The notes beneath the pieces are model-generated. The model was given only the letters and a program-made list of their open reading frames with translations. It had not been told where the DNA came from and searched no databases. A stretch of 64,000 nt of DNA from Aphrophora alni (lineage: Eukaryota; Arthropoda; Insecta; Hemiptera; Aphrophoridae), in contig OY740768.1 in the NCBI GenBank assembly GCA_963513935.1, positions 45,564,368 to 45,628,367 on the forward strand, written 5' to 3'. Below are positions 36,191-46,369 of the stretch, piece after piece; positions within the stretch are counted from its first letter, which is position 1; every line of letters begins with the position of its first letter. Both the position numbers and the translations under genes were made by a program.

Positions 36191-38744
36191 CTTATCCTAT
36201 ATCTCATGTACCTATTAGGTGATAAATATAACTTAAAATGTATTTATTAACTTTTATTTATTTACATTTTGTTATAACATTACAAAAAAACTCTTATAAT
36301 TACATTTCCATGAAACCCTTTCTTGGAGCAGAGTCAAAACGTAATTCTTTGTGAGTTCTAACTAAACAAAACATTGTAAACATGATTATTCAATAAAACT
36401 GTTTCATTTCAGTTTAATTACATTTTTGTTACAATAACGTCAAATTTAGATAGCTTAATAATAGCAGATGTACATTTATTATTTACTCGTTGTGATGAGA
36501 TTATTAATTGCATTATTTAAGTAGCACTAAAAAAATTTTATGAGATTCAATTTATGAGATGGGAAACCAGTGAAAGTAGTAGACAATCGATTTACAAATA
36601 CGATTTTAAAGTTCAAATTTTGTAAATCAAAAAATTTTCTTCTAATCATTTTTCAGGAACTAAGTTTTATAAAATCTGCGATAATACTTCACAAACTTTC
36701 TCATTCTCAAATCCCCAAAACTACATTAAAACTAAAAATTCCGAAATTAATCGTCACCAAAAAATGTCATTTCAGTAGTTGTCTATCAAAAGTGAAAATG
36801 AATCATGGAAAAAATATGGTATTTGAAAAAATATTTATAGAAAACTTGGTACATTTGTGCCATAATGATGTCCACAAAGTAATTGATAAAAATTAATTGA
36901 TCGAGTAATTGTTAGTAATTGATGGAGTTTTAATGTGATGGCTGTCAATGTTGGTTTTATTCTTTGACAATTATTCCTGACTCGTAATAGTTTGTTTGTT
37001 AACTTCCAATTTTCGACACAGCCTTAGGTCATTGTTCATCTAACTACAGCCCCATGGCCAGTGTCATTGTTTTTTTAGGGACTATATTTGAGAAAAATTT
37101 AATGAAATTATCTAAAATCGTAACTAACCATGAAAATATCGTTGTCTTTTTATCTTATGGTTACTACCTTCTAATTTTGAATTATTAAAAAAAAAAAAGT
37201 GGAATAAAGTTCCGATATATGGGTACAATATGACCAGATTCCAAATTTAAAAAAATCAGTCCATTCATTTGGGCTGTAGAACATTGTACAACCCAAAATA
37301 TTCATACAGGTGGACATTTGTTAGGGGTCCAACCCGATAGATGGACAGACAGACTTCATTCCCAAAACCTATTTTGGATTTAGAGGTCCTTAAATAGGAT
37401 ACATGAGTAAAAAAACACGACATGGTCGTTTTTGACCACACAACATTCTCTATACTACATTATATGTATTTCATTCATCTGAATTTATATGCATCTGTCT
37501 TTCTTTTCTAAAATAATTAATATTAAACGTCGCTCTAAAAATTGTCGACATAGCAAAATCTTACATTGGTGTAAATGTAAAATATAACTTACTGTAAAAT
37601 CAAACATTTCAATACAAAATTGCACAAATAACAGTAATCAAACGTAGGATATGAACTTTATTCCTAAATAGTATAAGAACAAATTATAAATAATTATACG
37701 AAAAAAGTCTTAATTTCTTCCGCAGTACAGGGAAAACGTAGAAGGAATTATATATTGACGCATCCTTTCAAAATATGAATACGTTAATATTATATGGGCT
37801 GTTTCTCAACAAATATTAAAATCACTATATATATATCCCAAAGTTAGTTGTTTTATGATGAAATGTGAAAATTTTGTGTGTCCAATAGAGGATATTCAAA
37901 AAAGTGGTGTAAGCTTCAAGAAATCATTCGCAATAACTTTTTTTAAATTGAAAAGTAAAACTAATATCAAAGTTAAAGTTCAAATAAGTTCTCTTACTAG
38001 ATTATAAAATCTATTTATAAAGTTTATTCGCTAATAAAAGTTTAAGATTATAACTTAAGAAAACATTTTTGTTAGTGATAAGATGGTTTTATCAAGATAA
38101 AAATCGCTTTGAACGATGTGTTTGTTTTTGTCTTTGAGGATTAAGTTTTAATTAAAAGTTTGAAGCTTTACTTTGAGAATAGAATCAATAAAGTGAGAAG
38201 AAAAGTTTGTTGAGACAAGTTTGTGAATGGGTCAACTGATCTGAGATCTAGGGTATCGTATAACATTTAACGGAAGGTTTTTATTTCATTGTATTCCTAT
38301 CAATACTATTATATAAGTAAACATTCATGTAAAATAAATTTTAAACACGTGAAAACGTTAAATAAGTTTTTTTTTAAATCAGTTAATTTTAATTACCTGT
38401 TTATTTTAAATCTGGAGGAATTAACGAACAAAAGTAAAATATACACTAAGCTCCAAATTACAAATTACATCAATTAGTTATGGTAAATAAAACAGACGAT
38501 TTATAAAACTTTTCATATATTTTGAAACCCCCAAATTCCTGTTAAAGCCATAATCCTTTTGGAATTTTGTAAAATAGTCTAACAATTTCTGTACAACTTT
38601 CAACTCGCACCAAAATATAATTACCTTGATTTTTTGAAACACTTTGCAATTCTTGACTTTTGTTTTATTGTTTTTACAGCTTTCTTTCACTACTCACTGG
38701 CAACTTCCTCAGGTGTAAAACACTTAAACTTAAATATTGTCATA
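36191..38744. other. AT-rich DNA with one common-style dispersed repeat scrap
   Basis: At 37250-37400, 'CAGTCCATTCATTTGGGCTG', 'TAGAACATTG' and 'GATGGACAGACAGACTTC' resemble a widespread insect intergenic repeat style. No gene is visible. The frame at 36570-36896 (108 codons) is Lys/Ile/Phe-rich without motifs. Confidence 0.4.
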
Positions 38745-38935
38745 AATGTTATATTTAAACATTTACAAAAACACAGAACTTTTAAGTATACACAAACATT
38801 CAAAAACACATATTACAACATTATAAAAACATTCCGAGTGTTTTTATAACATTTTATATAACGTTATATGTATTTTTAAATGTTTATGTATACTTCAAAG
38901 TTCTATCTGTGCTTGTGTAAATTTATAAATTTAGT
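38745..38935. repeat. long imperfect inverted repeat (~190 bp)
   Basis: The arm 38745-38834 ('AAAAACACAGAACTTTTAAG', 'TATACACAAACATTCAAAAA', 'CATTATAAAAAC') is mirrored by 38837-38935 with moderate divergence and almost no spacer. A 'CACCTGAGG' word on the minus strand at 38707-38715 lies just outside, similar to the PLE end at 39820. It sits immediately upstream of the PLE coding remnant. Confidence 0.7.
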
Positions 38936-38984
38936 AGATAAGACAATATACATTTAATTGTTTTACGCTTAAGGATGCTGCTAG

Positions 38985-39820
38985 TGAATAACGAAACAGT
39001 TTACCATGGAAATTGAAACAAATATAGTTTGCCCTTTTTGGATGTCTTGGTTATAAAAACTAATTTTAAATTGGAGACCACCATAAACCGTAAATCTACT
39101 AACATGGGACAATATTAAAATTACCTGTCTAACCATCCAGCTCTTGTTAATATTGGTTTGTCTTGCGGTTGTTTAAGAGAGCTCATACAGTGTGCAATAA
39201 TGAGATGAATCTAAAACAAGAGATCCGAATAATCAACAATGACTTATTAAATACTGACTATCTTCAATCCATTATTTATAAAGCTATAATTTTTTTTTTT
39301 AATATGAGCAAAAAGCTAGTGAAAATCCATTTACCTACGTACAGATTCCATATATACAAGGCATTTCAGAAATATAATAGAAGAATTAATTTCAAGTTTT
39401 TTATTAGAACATTTTCAAAAATTCAAAAACAATTAAAAGTTGTTTAAGCAAATCAAAACCAAAAAACTCAGATGTTGACAGCAAAAAAATTTCTTACAAT
39501 TTCACTTGCCAGTGTGGATCGTCTTATGTAGGGAAAACGTCTCATCCGTTTCAAAACGGGTATCAGAACATAGAAATTGCATTTTGACGGATGAGGTCAA
39601 CCGTTCGAAGTTGACTGAGCATGTCATAAACTAACTATCACGCTATTCTTTGGGATAAGGGTTCTATGCTATTAAAAGAGATTGATTGGAGAAAAGGGAT
39701 TTTTAAAGAGACAGCCATAATGATGGTAAAGAAAAACTTCATTTCGCATATAAGTTCCACTACAAGTTCTGTTTATTTGCCCCAAATAAAAAATGAAGTT
39801 CATAGACTTTTTTGATAGAC
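38985..39820 (+). pseudogene. Penelope-like element: RT C-terminus and GIY-YIG endonuclease, decayed
   Basis: With frameshifts the plus strand reads QFTMEIETN near 39000, then LPFLDVLVIKTNFKLETT near 39030-39080 (a conserved PLE reverse-transcriptase block), then RAHTVCNNEMNLKQEI near 39165-39230. The endonuclease starts near 39495 with YNFTCQCGSSYVGKT, matching the C-x-C-G-x-x-Y-V-G style of the PLE GIY-YIG domain, followed by PFQ and, after a shift, SKLTEHV near 39610. The RT catalytic core upstream is missing, so the copy is 5'-truncated at about 38985. Stops and frameshifts throughout rule out function. The frame 39163-39447 is one surviving open island. In live elements this single protein makes the cDNA and the nick for integration. 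Confidence 0.8.
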
Positions 39821-39865
39821 ACCTGAGGACGCGAAGTGTTTTATTTCTTCGCGAAACGTCCAGTG
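39821..39865 (+). other. PLE 3'-end hairpin with hammerhead-like boxes
   Basis: CTGAGGA (39823-39829) is followed by a perfect 7-bp stem, CGCGAAG (39830-39836) with CTTCGCG (39847-39853), then AAAC GTC (39854-39860). The order matches CUGANGA - helix II - GAAA, but C and G of helix III would be adjacent with no loop. Flanking ACAC (39819-39822) could pair with GTGT (39863-39866) only after two unpaired bases. It therefore looks like a decayed or non-catalytic relative of the 849-891 fold. Confidence 0.5.
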
Positions 39866-40189
39866 TAATTGTTGTGTACAGGTTTTTGTGTTGTGTTTGT
39901 GTTTTTATTTTGTGTATGACGTGAAGGTTTCCTTCAAAGAATAGTTTTAAATATATTTTACTACAATTTCCTGTGGACGTTCAATTTCCTTCAACGTATA
40001 TGCTGGGTAAAGTCTATCAAGTAACTTTTAATTTTAAAATTTACCCCACATATAATGTCTTTCAATGTTAAAATACATTTATTAGAATATAATTTATATA
40101 AATATTAAGCTTGAGTTGTGAGGTTGTATAGTTGATAGAATAAAACTCGAACACGAATTATCACATGTACTTTCACAAATGACGCAAGG
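39866..40189. other. AT-rich DNA downstream of PLE, no gene
   Basis: A GT-rich start (39868-39915) is consistent with PLE 3' UTR; the rest is featureless. Confidence 0.5.
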
Positions 40190-40370
40190 CGCTTTCTTAC
40201 ACCTAACTCCTGGCGACGCACCTTTAGTTCGGTATAAATACAGAGCACAGCACTAGGTTAGTTGTAGTTTAATTATTGTAGCTCGAGCATCATTGAAGAT
40301 GGTAACTTTGTCATTTAAACGCGTTTAAATAAATAAACGTGATATTTGTGAAAATTTGTGTATAATGCTT
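40190..40370 (+). mobile_element. PLE-type terminal repeat with TATA promoter and dead hammerhead copy
   Basis: A GC-richer start (GGCGACGCACC) leads to TATAAATA at 40233-40240, then 'TTGTAGTTTAATTATTGTAG' and the block homologous to 849-891. That block has CATCA then TTGAAGA (40293-40299), AAACGCG near 40317-40323 and TTTAAATA. Relative to the first copy the core has C3 to T, G12 to T and the cleavage base C to T, so self-cleavage is not expected. Position and orientation fit a downstream terminal repeat of the PLE at 38985, or a separate insertion. Confidence 0.5.
40233..40240 (+). promoter_or_regulatory. TATA box of PLE-type terminal repeat
   Basis: TATAAATA preceded by CGG and followed by CAGAGCACAGC, in a GC-richer pocket. 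A similar GGATATAAATACC occurs at about 46430. A Pol II promoter for the element is inferred; no initiator was identified. Confidence 0.4.
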
Positions 40371-41389
40371 ATTTTGTCAAGATTAAAATTTGTTAAATGA
40401 AACCTATACATTTTTCATTACATATCATGATTTACATGCGGTAAGCGTACAATTCCTCAATTTCAGTGGAATAAATATGAAGTACGTGAATCCTTTTTTG
40501 TCGATTTGTATGTCATAAATATTAAAATGACAGCCTAATAGCTCAATTTTACATAACCCACTATTTCCTTTTGTTTGAAACTATGATGAACACAATTTCA
40601 TTATAACTCTTAGTGTAGCTTATACCAGTATCAAAATTTAAATGAAAAGTGTGTAAATTTAACGATTTAATTATGAATAGATTTTCAAAAAACTCTACTA
40701 AACTTAATTTTTTAAGCTGAATACGATGTAATCAATCCTTCGTATATAACTTGAATCTAAATTAAAACTATAAATTAGAGAACCACTATTGTTTTGTTAA
40801 CTTTAGTTTCCTTTCAACTTTAGTTTAGTTTTAAATGTCAAAACAATATACTTTTTTCCCCTGTAAAACAAGAACTTAAATTACATTGTTTGTTCTATAT
40901 CATTCCCATTATTATAAAACATATTTTTTCAGATGTTGAAGAATTGTAGAAGCAACATAATGGTACTGTAAAATGAACGTATGACACGCATATACCCTAG
41001 GGATATTACTTCTAGAATAATACATAACCCAACCCTCAACTTCAATTCCACGGTAACTTTTCTATCAGCTGTGACCTTTTACTACATTGAATTAAAAACA
41101 GTGTGTGCACTAGATTTGTAACCATTACAAGAAATCTGTTAGTAATTTCAATAAATTACTAATTTATTTAGGCACAGATATATGCAATAACACTTTTTTT
41201 TATAGTGACTGTTAGTTATGGTAACACAACAAAAAACCTTGCATTTATGTTTTCGTTTCAGACAATTTTAAAAATAAATCCGTGAAATAATCGGTTGGTG
41301 TTGGGCTGCTAATTAATATTTAGGCATCGTTAAATTACTTTCTTTCATATCTCAGCATAATAATTATTTTTCTCTGTTGTGTTACTTTC
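40371..41389. other. AT-rich DNA, no gene seen
   Basis: No recognisable feature. Confidence 0.5.
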
Positions 41390-42330
41390 GTGTCCAAGTT
41401 TTGCTCTACGAAGCTGATTTTTAGAAGCCTCGAAGGTGTACATATATGAAGGAGTCCCCATTAACTACGCTCATGTCGGTGATGCGGTCATGTCTGATAT
41501 CGTTATTATAGGAATATCACATTCACTTGGGAAGTCACGTTTCAAAGTTACATTTTTAACAATAACTTCGCTATTTGTTATAGTAGAGAGGTTATTTAAA
41601 ATAACCGCCATTATTTATCTTCAATTCGATTTTTTTTAAATCTGTATTTATTATTAAAATAATTATATTTAGGACATAACTGTAGTCTATATTCCATGTA
41701 GGTACAACAACTATATTGTGTCGTTATTAGCATTTTAAGAAAAAACACCACACTTTAGAGTACTAAATTTCATAACATACCTTTTGAAATGAAACAAGAT
41801 TCTCTCAACAATTCTCTATTATTTTTTAAAATTACAAATTAATACAACAATCCTTATAATAACACTATAAAAAAACTCGTGAAGAGGTTCTTCCATTGCC
41901 TTATAGACTGCAAACAAAAATTTGGAATATTCTTGGGTTGTAATTTAATAGTGTAACGTAAAAAAACATAATTACATAATTAGGAGCATGATTAGTGCAA
42001 CTTCTGATTAAATATTTTAAACAAAATCTATTGAAACCTTCACCCACGCACCCCAAATATTAGTTGAACCTGTAATAATTTTATTTTACTAACAAAGAAA
42101 TTAATTGATTAGGAAAAAATATAGGTATATAAAGATAAATACGAGAATGATTAGTAAAACGTCTAATTAATATGAGCACCCTTATACTAAATATTATAAT
42201 CCTATACTAAATTGTGTGACCTCTATCGTGATTACGTACATACGATAACGACGACGGACGAACGGTATGAATCAATGAAACGTGAAGATCAGTCATGAAA
42301 CAGAGGTTGAAACGTTGACTATTACCAAAC
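41390..42330 (+). repeat. dispersed repeat R3, copy 2 (interrupted)
   Basis: The 5' block 41400-41590 and 3' block 42220-42330 ('ACGACGGACGAACGGTATGA', 'AACGTGAAGATCAGTCA') both match copy 1, while the middle is poorly alignable, suggesting insertion or divergence. The open frame 41436-41639 lies within this non-coding repeat. Confidence 0.55.
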
Positions 42331-42661
42331 TTACTTTACTTCGTAAATTTATTATTTTATATTGTCAACAACGGAATTCAATTAATTAATAATGGTTTAC
42401 GTTTAACTTAATCCCTACCTTGTTAAAATAGTTAGCAGTGCCGGATAGGCTGTGGAGAAACGAAAACAGTTTTAAATGTGGACAATTTTAAGTACATTTT
42501 TTCTATATCAAAATGCTCCCATCTTTTGAAAGCTTTTTGAGTATTAGAAAGTATGTGCGACTACTTTTTTATATACAACAACAAAATGGAGGACTTTCGA
42601 ATGCTTTGATGACTTAAGGACGACAAGATCACTCAAAACAAAAACAGAAAAGTTTTTTTAA
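42331..42661. other. AT-rich DNA, no gene seen
   Basis: Nothing recognised between repeat R3 and the candidate small gene on the minus strand. Confidence 0.5.
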
Positions 42662-42889
42662 TTAGTTTACTTTATTTTTAATGAGCAAAGTGAATGAATA
42701 TTTATTCTGAATTATTTCCTTCCTTGTCTGAAAATTGTCTGTTAAAATTAATAAAACTGGATAAGAATTATATTTCAAAATAGTTAAAAGAGAAGTTGAC
42801 AATTCAGAACATCTTGTGTAGCCCAAAGCAAGATAAAGTTGTAAAGCGAAAATCAAGAAAATCACGACAAAGTAAATATTTGAAGGCAT
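42662..42889 (-). CDS. candidate small secreted protein or first exon, 75 codons, unknown family
   Basis: The minus-strand ATG at 42889-42887 opens a complete 75-codon frame. The N-terminus MPSNIYFVVIFLIFALQLYL followed by ALGYTRCSEL has the shape of a signal peptide: a short polar start, ~17 hydrophobic residues, then a small residue near position 22-23. The rest (~50 residues) is unremarkable, ends NKVN, and has only one Cys. A TATA box (TATATAAAAG, 43083-43074 minus) lies about 185 nt upstream, plausible for a short 5' UTR. No homologue is recognised. It may be a real small gene, the first exon of a longer one with a weak donor near its end (AAA GTAAAC), or a chance hydrophobic frame in AT-rich DNA. 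Confidence 0.35.
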   Translation of the reverse strand: MPSNIYFVVIFLIFALQLYLALGYTRCSELSTSLLTILKYNSYPVLLILTDNFQTRKEIIQNKYSFTLLIKNKVN

Positions 42890-43073
42890 CGCTTTGAGAC
42901 TTGAGTCTTCTAGTTTACACTAGGGAGAGGGAAGTTTCTACCCTCAGGTCCTTTATGTCAGCATCACCCGTGTTTGCATTGTCGTTTTAATCTTAGTATA
43001 TTGTGGAGTACAGAAATTGTTTACTTTTATTCTTTACAACGACTACGTTATATAATTTTCTATCTGCGTTACT

Positions 43074-43083
43074 CTTTTATATA
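43074..43083 (-). promoter_or_regulatory. possible TATA box upstream of candidate secreted ORF
   Basis: TATATAAAAG on the minus strand, followed by GC-containing AGTAACGCAGATAG. No consensus arthropod initiator (TCAGT) was seen at the expected distance, so this is a weak call. Confidence 0.25.
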
Positions 43084-43129
43084 AAATATCTGTTTTATCT
43101 AATACCCATACGTTCCACCTCAACTAATG

Positions 43130-43320
43130 ACAACAGAGTAGAACGAAATGATACGCAGTAACAATCGCCAGGACCTTACCATTCCAAACCCTCCTCTCAA
43201 GCCCCGTGGCAAAGTAAGCGCCAACCAATATCAACAGTGACCAGAACATAACTTACACCGATGACCATGAAAACAGCAGCGATCTCTGAATATGCTTTGA
43301 CAGGTATCAAATTACTATTT
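43130..43320. other. GC-richer, exon-like island (strand unresolved)
   Basis: On the minus strand one frame reads PVKAYSEIAAVFMVIG and then VSYVLVTVDIGWRLLCHGA before a TGA, a membrane-like hydrophobic segment; it contains an internal GTAAGT donor consensus after 'ATCGGT' and another (GTAAGG) past the stop. On the plus strand an ATG near 43150 opens MIRSNNRQDLTIPNPPLKPR, ending at 'GGCAAA GTAAGC', a strong donor consensus. Either could be an exon and both cannot be. Base composition differs clearly from the flanks. Confidence 0.3.
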
Positions 43321-44265
43321 ATTTCAAGTTAATTATTATCAATGTACTGCAATTCGTTATTTTATTATATTTTCATCTAATTTATAACAATTTTTTTTTA
43401 AAATACAATTTATACAACTTTGTTGATATGCAAAATGCAATCATCATAACTCATCAAGATCATTCCCAACATTTGTTACATATTTATAAAATGTGGGTTA
43501 AAACATTGTTCTTTTAAATTGGGTTTGAATTCGTCTGAAAATCCCAAAATGAGTTGTTTATTTTTAGCAGTTTTTCTCACACCAAAGATCCCCTGATAGT
43601 TTTTATTATCACCAAATTTGGAATAAATATTGTTTTTACGTGTCTTAACAAATGTAATCAAATTATAAATTTAGAAATTTACATTTCAAGCAAATGTTTC
43701 ACTCCACAATTTCGTATCAAGTTTTGAGCAAACTTTAAACATTGATGATTACAATTACTAAGATACGTTCCATGTAATCATAAATAGATGATATTTATAC
43801 GTTTCTATGAATCCTGTCTTCTTGGACACATGAATAGCAGTACTAACATTCAAATGGTCCTTCATACATCTTTGACTCTTTTAAAGCCTGACTATAGTTT
43901 CGACGTTACAATGTCATTCACGAACACGAATACTTAAGAAAATTATTACATCTACAACACAATAACATCAAAAGATACTACAAATTGACCAATAAAGGAT
44001 CGTTAAGCAATTAGTATAAAACACTATATACTCCGCACACAAGTACTTGTGGGTTTTCCCGAACACGCACTGTTGACTAAAGAGAAAAAGAAGTATTCCA
44101 TAATTATTATGATAATAATATGAAGGGCTCACAAAATAAGGCCTATGCATTGAGAATAATACAATATGTATCATGGTAGAGGTGTTGAACTAGCCCTCCT
44201 TTGCAAGCAATGACTTATAAATCAGTCTAAATACTCTACTGTGGTGAGTAGATTGGATCTGGAGA
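43321..44265. other. AT-rich DNA, no gene seen
   Basis: Minus-strand frames at 43476-43661 and 43968-44174 lack motifs and are probably chance. Confidence 0.5.
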
Positions 44266-44269
44266 ACGA

Positions 44270-44620
44270 GAATGTTTAAATAAGATAAACAAATGTGTGA
44301 ATAATGTTGTTGATGATTTCGATAGGTCAGATATTCGAAAGACAATTAATGATTTTTATGTTCTAGACAAAAAACGTATCAAAAACTCTTTTTACCCATC
44401 CGGGAAACAATTCATTTTGCTTGGAAGCGGGAGAGTCATCGTAAAGATTTGAAGGAAATGGATTTAGATGGAAACAATGTCAGAAAAAGAGTAATATTTT
44501 TATTAAGAGAAAGATGCCATAGTCGAAAACACAATAGAAGCTTTTATAATTATAATCAAATCACTTTCTGAAAACGATTCAGATACTGTGTCCGACTCTG
44601 TCAACCGATTCAAATAACTC
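44270..44620 (+). pseudogene. Tc1/mariner-like transposase, N-terminal DNA-binding part with central deletion
   Basis: The translation gives VNNVVDDFDRSDIRKTINDF (about 44297-44356) and then, after a frame change, IRETIHFAWKRESHRKDLKE near 44398-44460. This is the HTH-type N-terminal region of a Tc1/mariner-superfamily transposase as seen in many insect genomes. Soon after, an acidic segment SENDSDTVSDS (near 44565-44600) resembles a C-terminal tail. The DDE catalytic domain that should lie between is absent, so the copy looks internally deleted as well as frameshifted. The terminal repeats were not identified. Confidence 0.6.
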
Positions 44621-45013
44621 CGATTTAGCAACATTTTTTAATTTATAAGAAATCACCGTAAAAAGTACCGGCAAGTAATAAGTTATTCTGTACAAGTATT
44701 TTAATTATTCAGAACCTCTACATTTAAATTATTAATATGAAATTAACATTAAATTTTCTAAATAAAGTCATACAGGCTTTTAATATTAGACTTACTTAAT
44801 GCTAGATAAATTTTGATTAAATATAATATTTTCATTAGCTGTTATTGTTTTTATATAAGATCAATTATATTTTCTCCCTTTTTATCATATTATCATTGAC
44901 TATTGAAGAAGTATCAAAAATTATAAAAATATTATTTGTAAAATGATACTTAATAATATTAAATAATCTTCTTTAATGTAATAGCATATATTTCTTGTTG
45001 AAACTCCATATTC

Positions 45014-45191
45014 AAGGATAAATAAAGCAAAAGCTTAAAGTTTCAAATATTTTAATAGTATTAATGAGCTACAATTGTTTCGCCTTGCGGCATCATCGGG
45101 CAACTGCTATTAAAATATATAATATAGTATAAAAGTATATAATATACTATTAAAATATTTGAAACTTTAAGCTTTTGCTTTATTTATCCTT
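45014..45191. mobile_element. perfect 47-bp inverted repeat around a PLE-type hairpin (foldback/MITE)
   Basis: 45014-45060 is exactly the reverse complement of 45145-45191 (47 of 47), beginning AAGGATAAATAAAGCAAAAG. The 84-bp centre, read on the minus strand, contains CGATGA (45098-45093), the stem GCC GCAA GGC (45091-45082) and GAAAC (45081-45077), then AATTGTAGCTCA. This is the same order as the hammerhead-like boxes elsewhere, with a GNRA-type tetraloop. The exact arms suggest a recent event or gene conversion. No target duplication is obvious at the edges. Confidence 0.75.
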
Positions 45192-45394
45192 AAATAATCT
45201 TATTCATAAATTGTCCAATGTTGTGTAAACTTTGTTTAAGAAAAGCATTCAAATTAGTAGTTGTAACTTATTTCGGATTATTTATCGTGTCAAACCATTG
45301 AGTCAATGTTATTAATTAGAGTAGTAGTGAGATGTTCAGTATCTACTAAAATATTTCTAATCCTCTGCATTCCTTGCTCGTTTATTCTTATTAC

Positions 45395-45472
45395 CTGTAA
45401 TGACGTGAGCGAGGTATAATCGTACACACAAATTTCATTGCTAACCTTCTGACGCCTTCCATTCCTAAGGCT
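45395..45472 (-). CDS. candidate internal exon, 78 bp, unknown protein
   Basis: On the minus strand a pyrimidine-rich TTTCACTCCCACAG (ending at 45473) precedes an open 78-bp segment, which ends TTACAG followed by GTAATA. The segment is 26 codons in phase 0 on both sides: SLRNGRRQKVSNEICVYDYT then SLTSLQ. The frame stays open outside the proposed exon (45290-45535), so openness alone proves little. Support comes from paired splice consensus and balanced amino-acid composition in a GC-richer patch. The candidate first exon at 50392-50604 on the same strand also ends in phase 0 and could be joined to it. No family recognised. Confidence 0.3.
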
Positions 45473-45539
45473 CTGTGGGAGTGAAACAAAACTGTCAAAT
45501 TGACAAGGCGTAGCAGATTTGTAAATGACTAGCAACTCT

Positions 45540-46369
45540 ATTGCTCGGCGGCCCTTGCAATAAGTAGTCCTACTTTCATTTCAAAGTGGGTGAAGAAACT
45601 CTAAGCTTAGTAGACATTAGGCTAGGCTACTGAGCAAATCAATCCTCTCTGTCGCTCTTAAACTTTTCCAGTCTTTCTTGGAATGGGTCATTGTTTTATA
45701 TTTTTAATTCTCTCTGTATTCCATGGCTTTTAACTTTAACTCACTTTTGCTTTTTACACACACTGCTCGGGGCTTGGAGCTCCTTTGCATTGCAGACTTA
45801 ATTGACTTCAAGAAGCCTCTAATCTAAAATGGATTATGACACTATGAACATTTCATTTTTAAATGTCTAAGGTTTACAGTAACTATTTCGTTCGTCCATT
45901 TTACGAAACCAGTTTTGACACTGTAGCCAATATTTTAGAATAATTGAACTACGTTTAACTATATTTTATGCATTGAAAAAAAATTCTTTATAACCAATTG
46001 TGAACCACATTATACAATTTTTAAGATTTATAATTAATTACGATATTATTTGTTACAATAAAGGCTATGCATCTAAATAAACTGAGCTTTCGAGAGAGAA
46101 ATTATTTACGGTACTGCTAATTATGAAATTTATGAACGAGTGTAAAATAATAATAAGCTGAAAATATTGTTAGTAACGTAAAAATAATAATAGTAAAAAA
46201 GCATTGCCTTTGTCATCTCACATCCCCAAAACCAAATAAAAAATAATCGTCACTTAAAATTTCAGTTAGTTGTCAATTAAAAATCCAACACTGACACTCT
46301 TTACATCCTCCTCAGGAGGCTGGCTGAAAGACTTACATTTGCAACGTTATGGGTCGTGAACACTGTCAT
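45540..46369. other. mixed composition DNA, no gene seen
   Basis: 45540-45860 is slightly GC-richer, without an open frame. The rest is AT-rich. Confidence 0.4.

Noticed and set aside
36570..36896. 108-codon open frame
   Set aside because: Lys/Ile/Phe-rich, no start-context or domain evidence, in AT-rich DNA.
45290..45535. Continuous 81-codon gene
   Set aside because: The frame begins at TTG with stops just upstream; a shorter spliced exon (45395-45472) is the better-supported reading.
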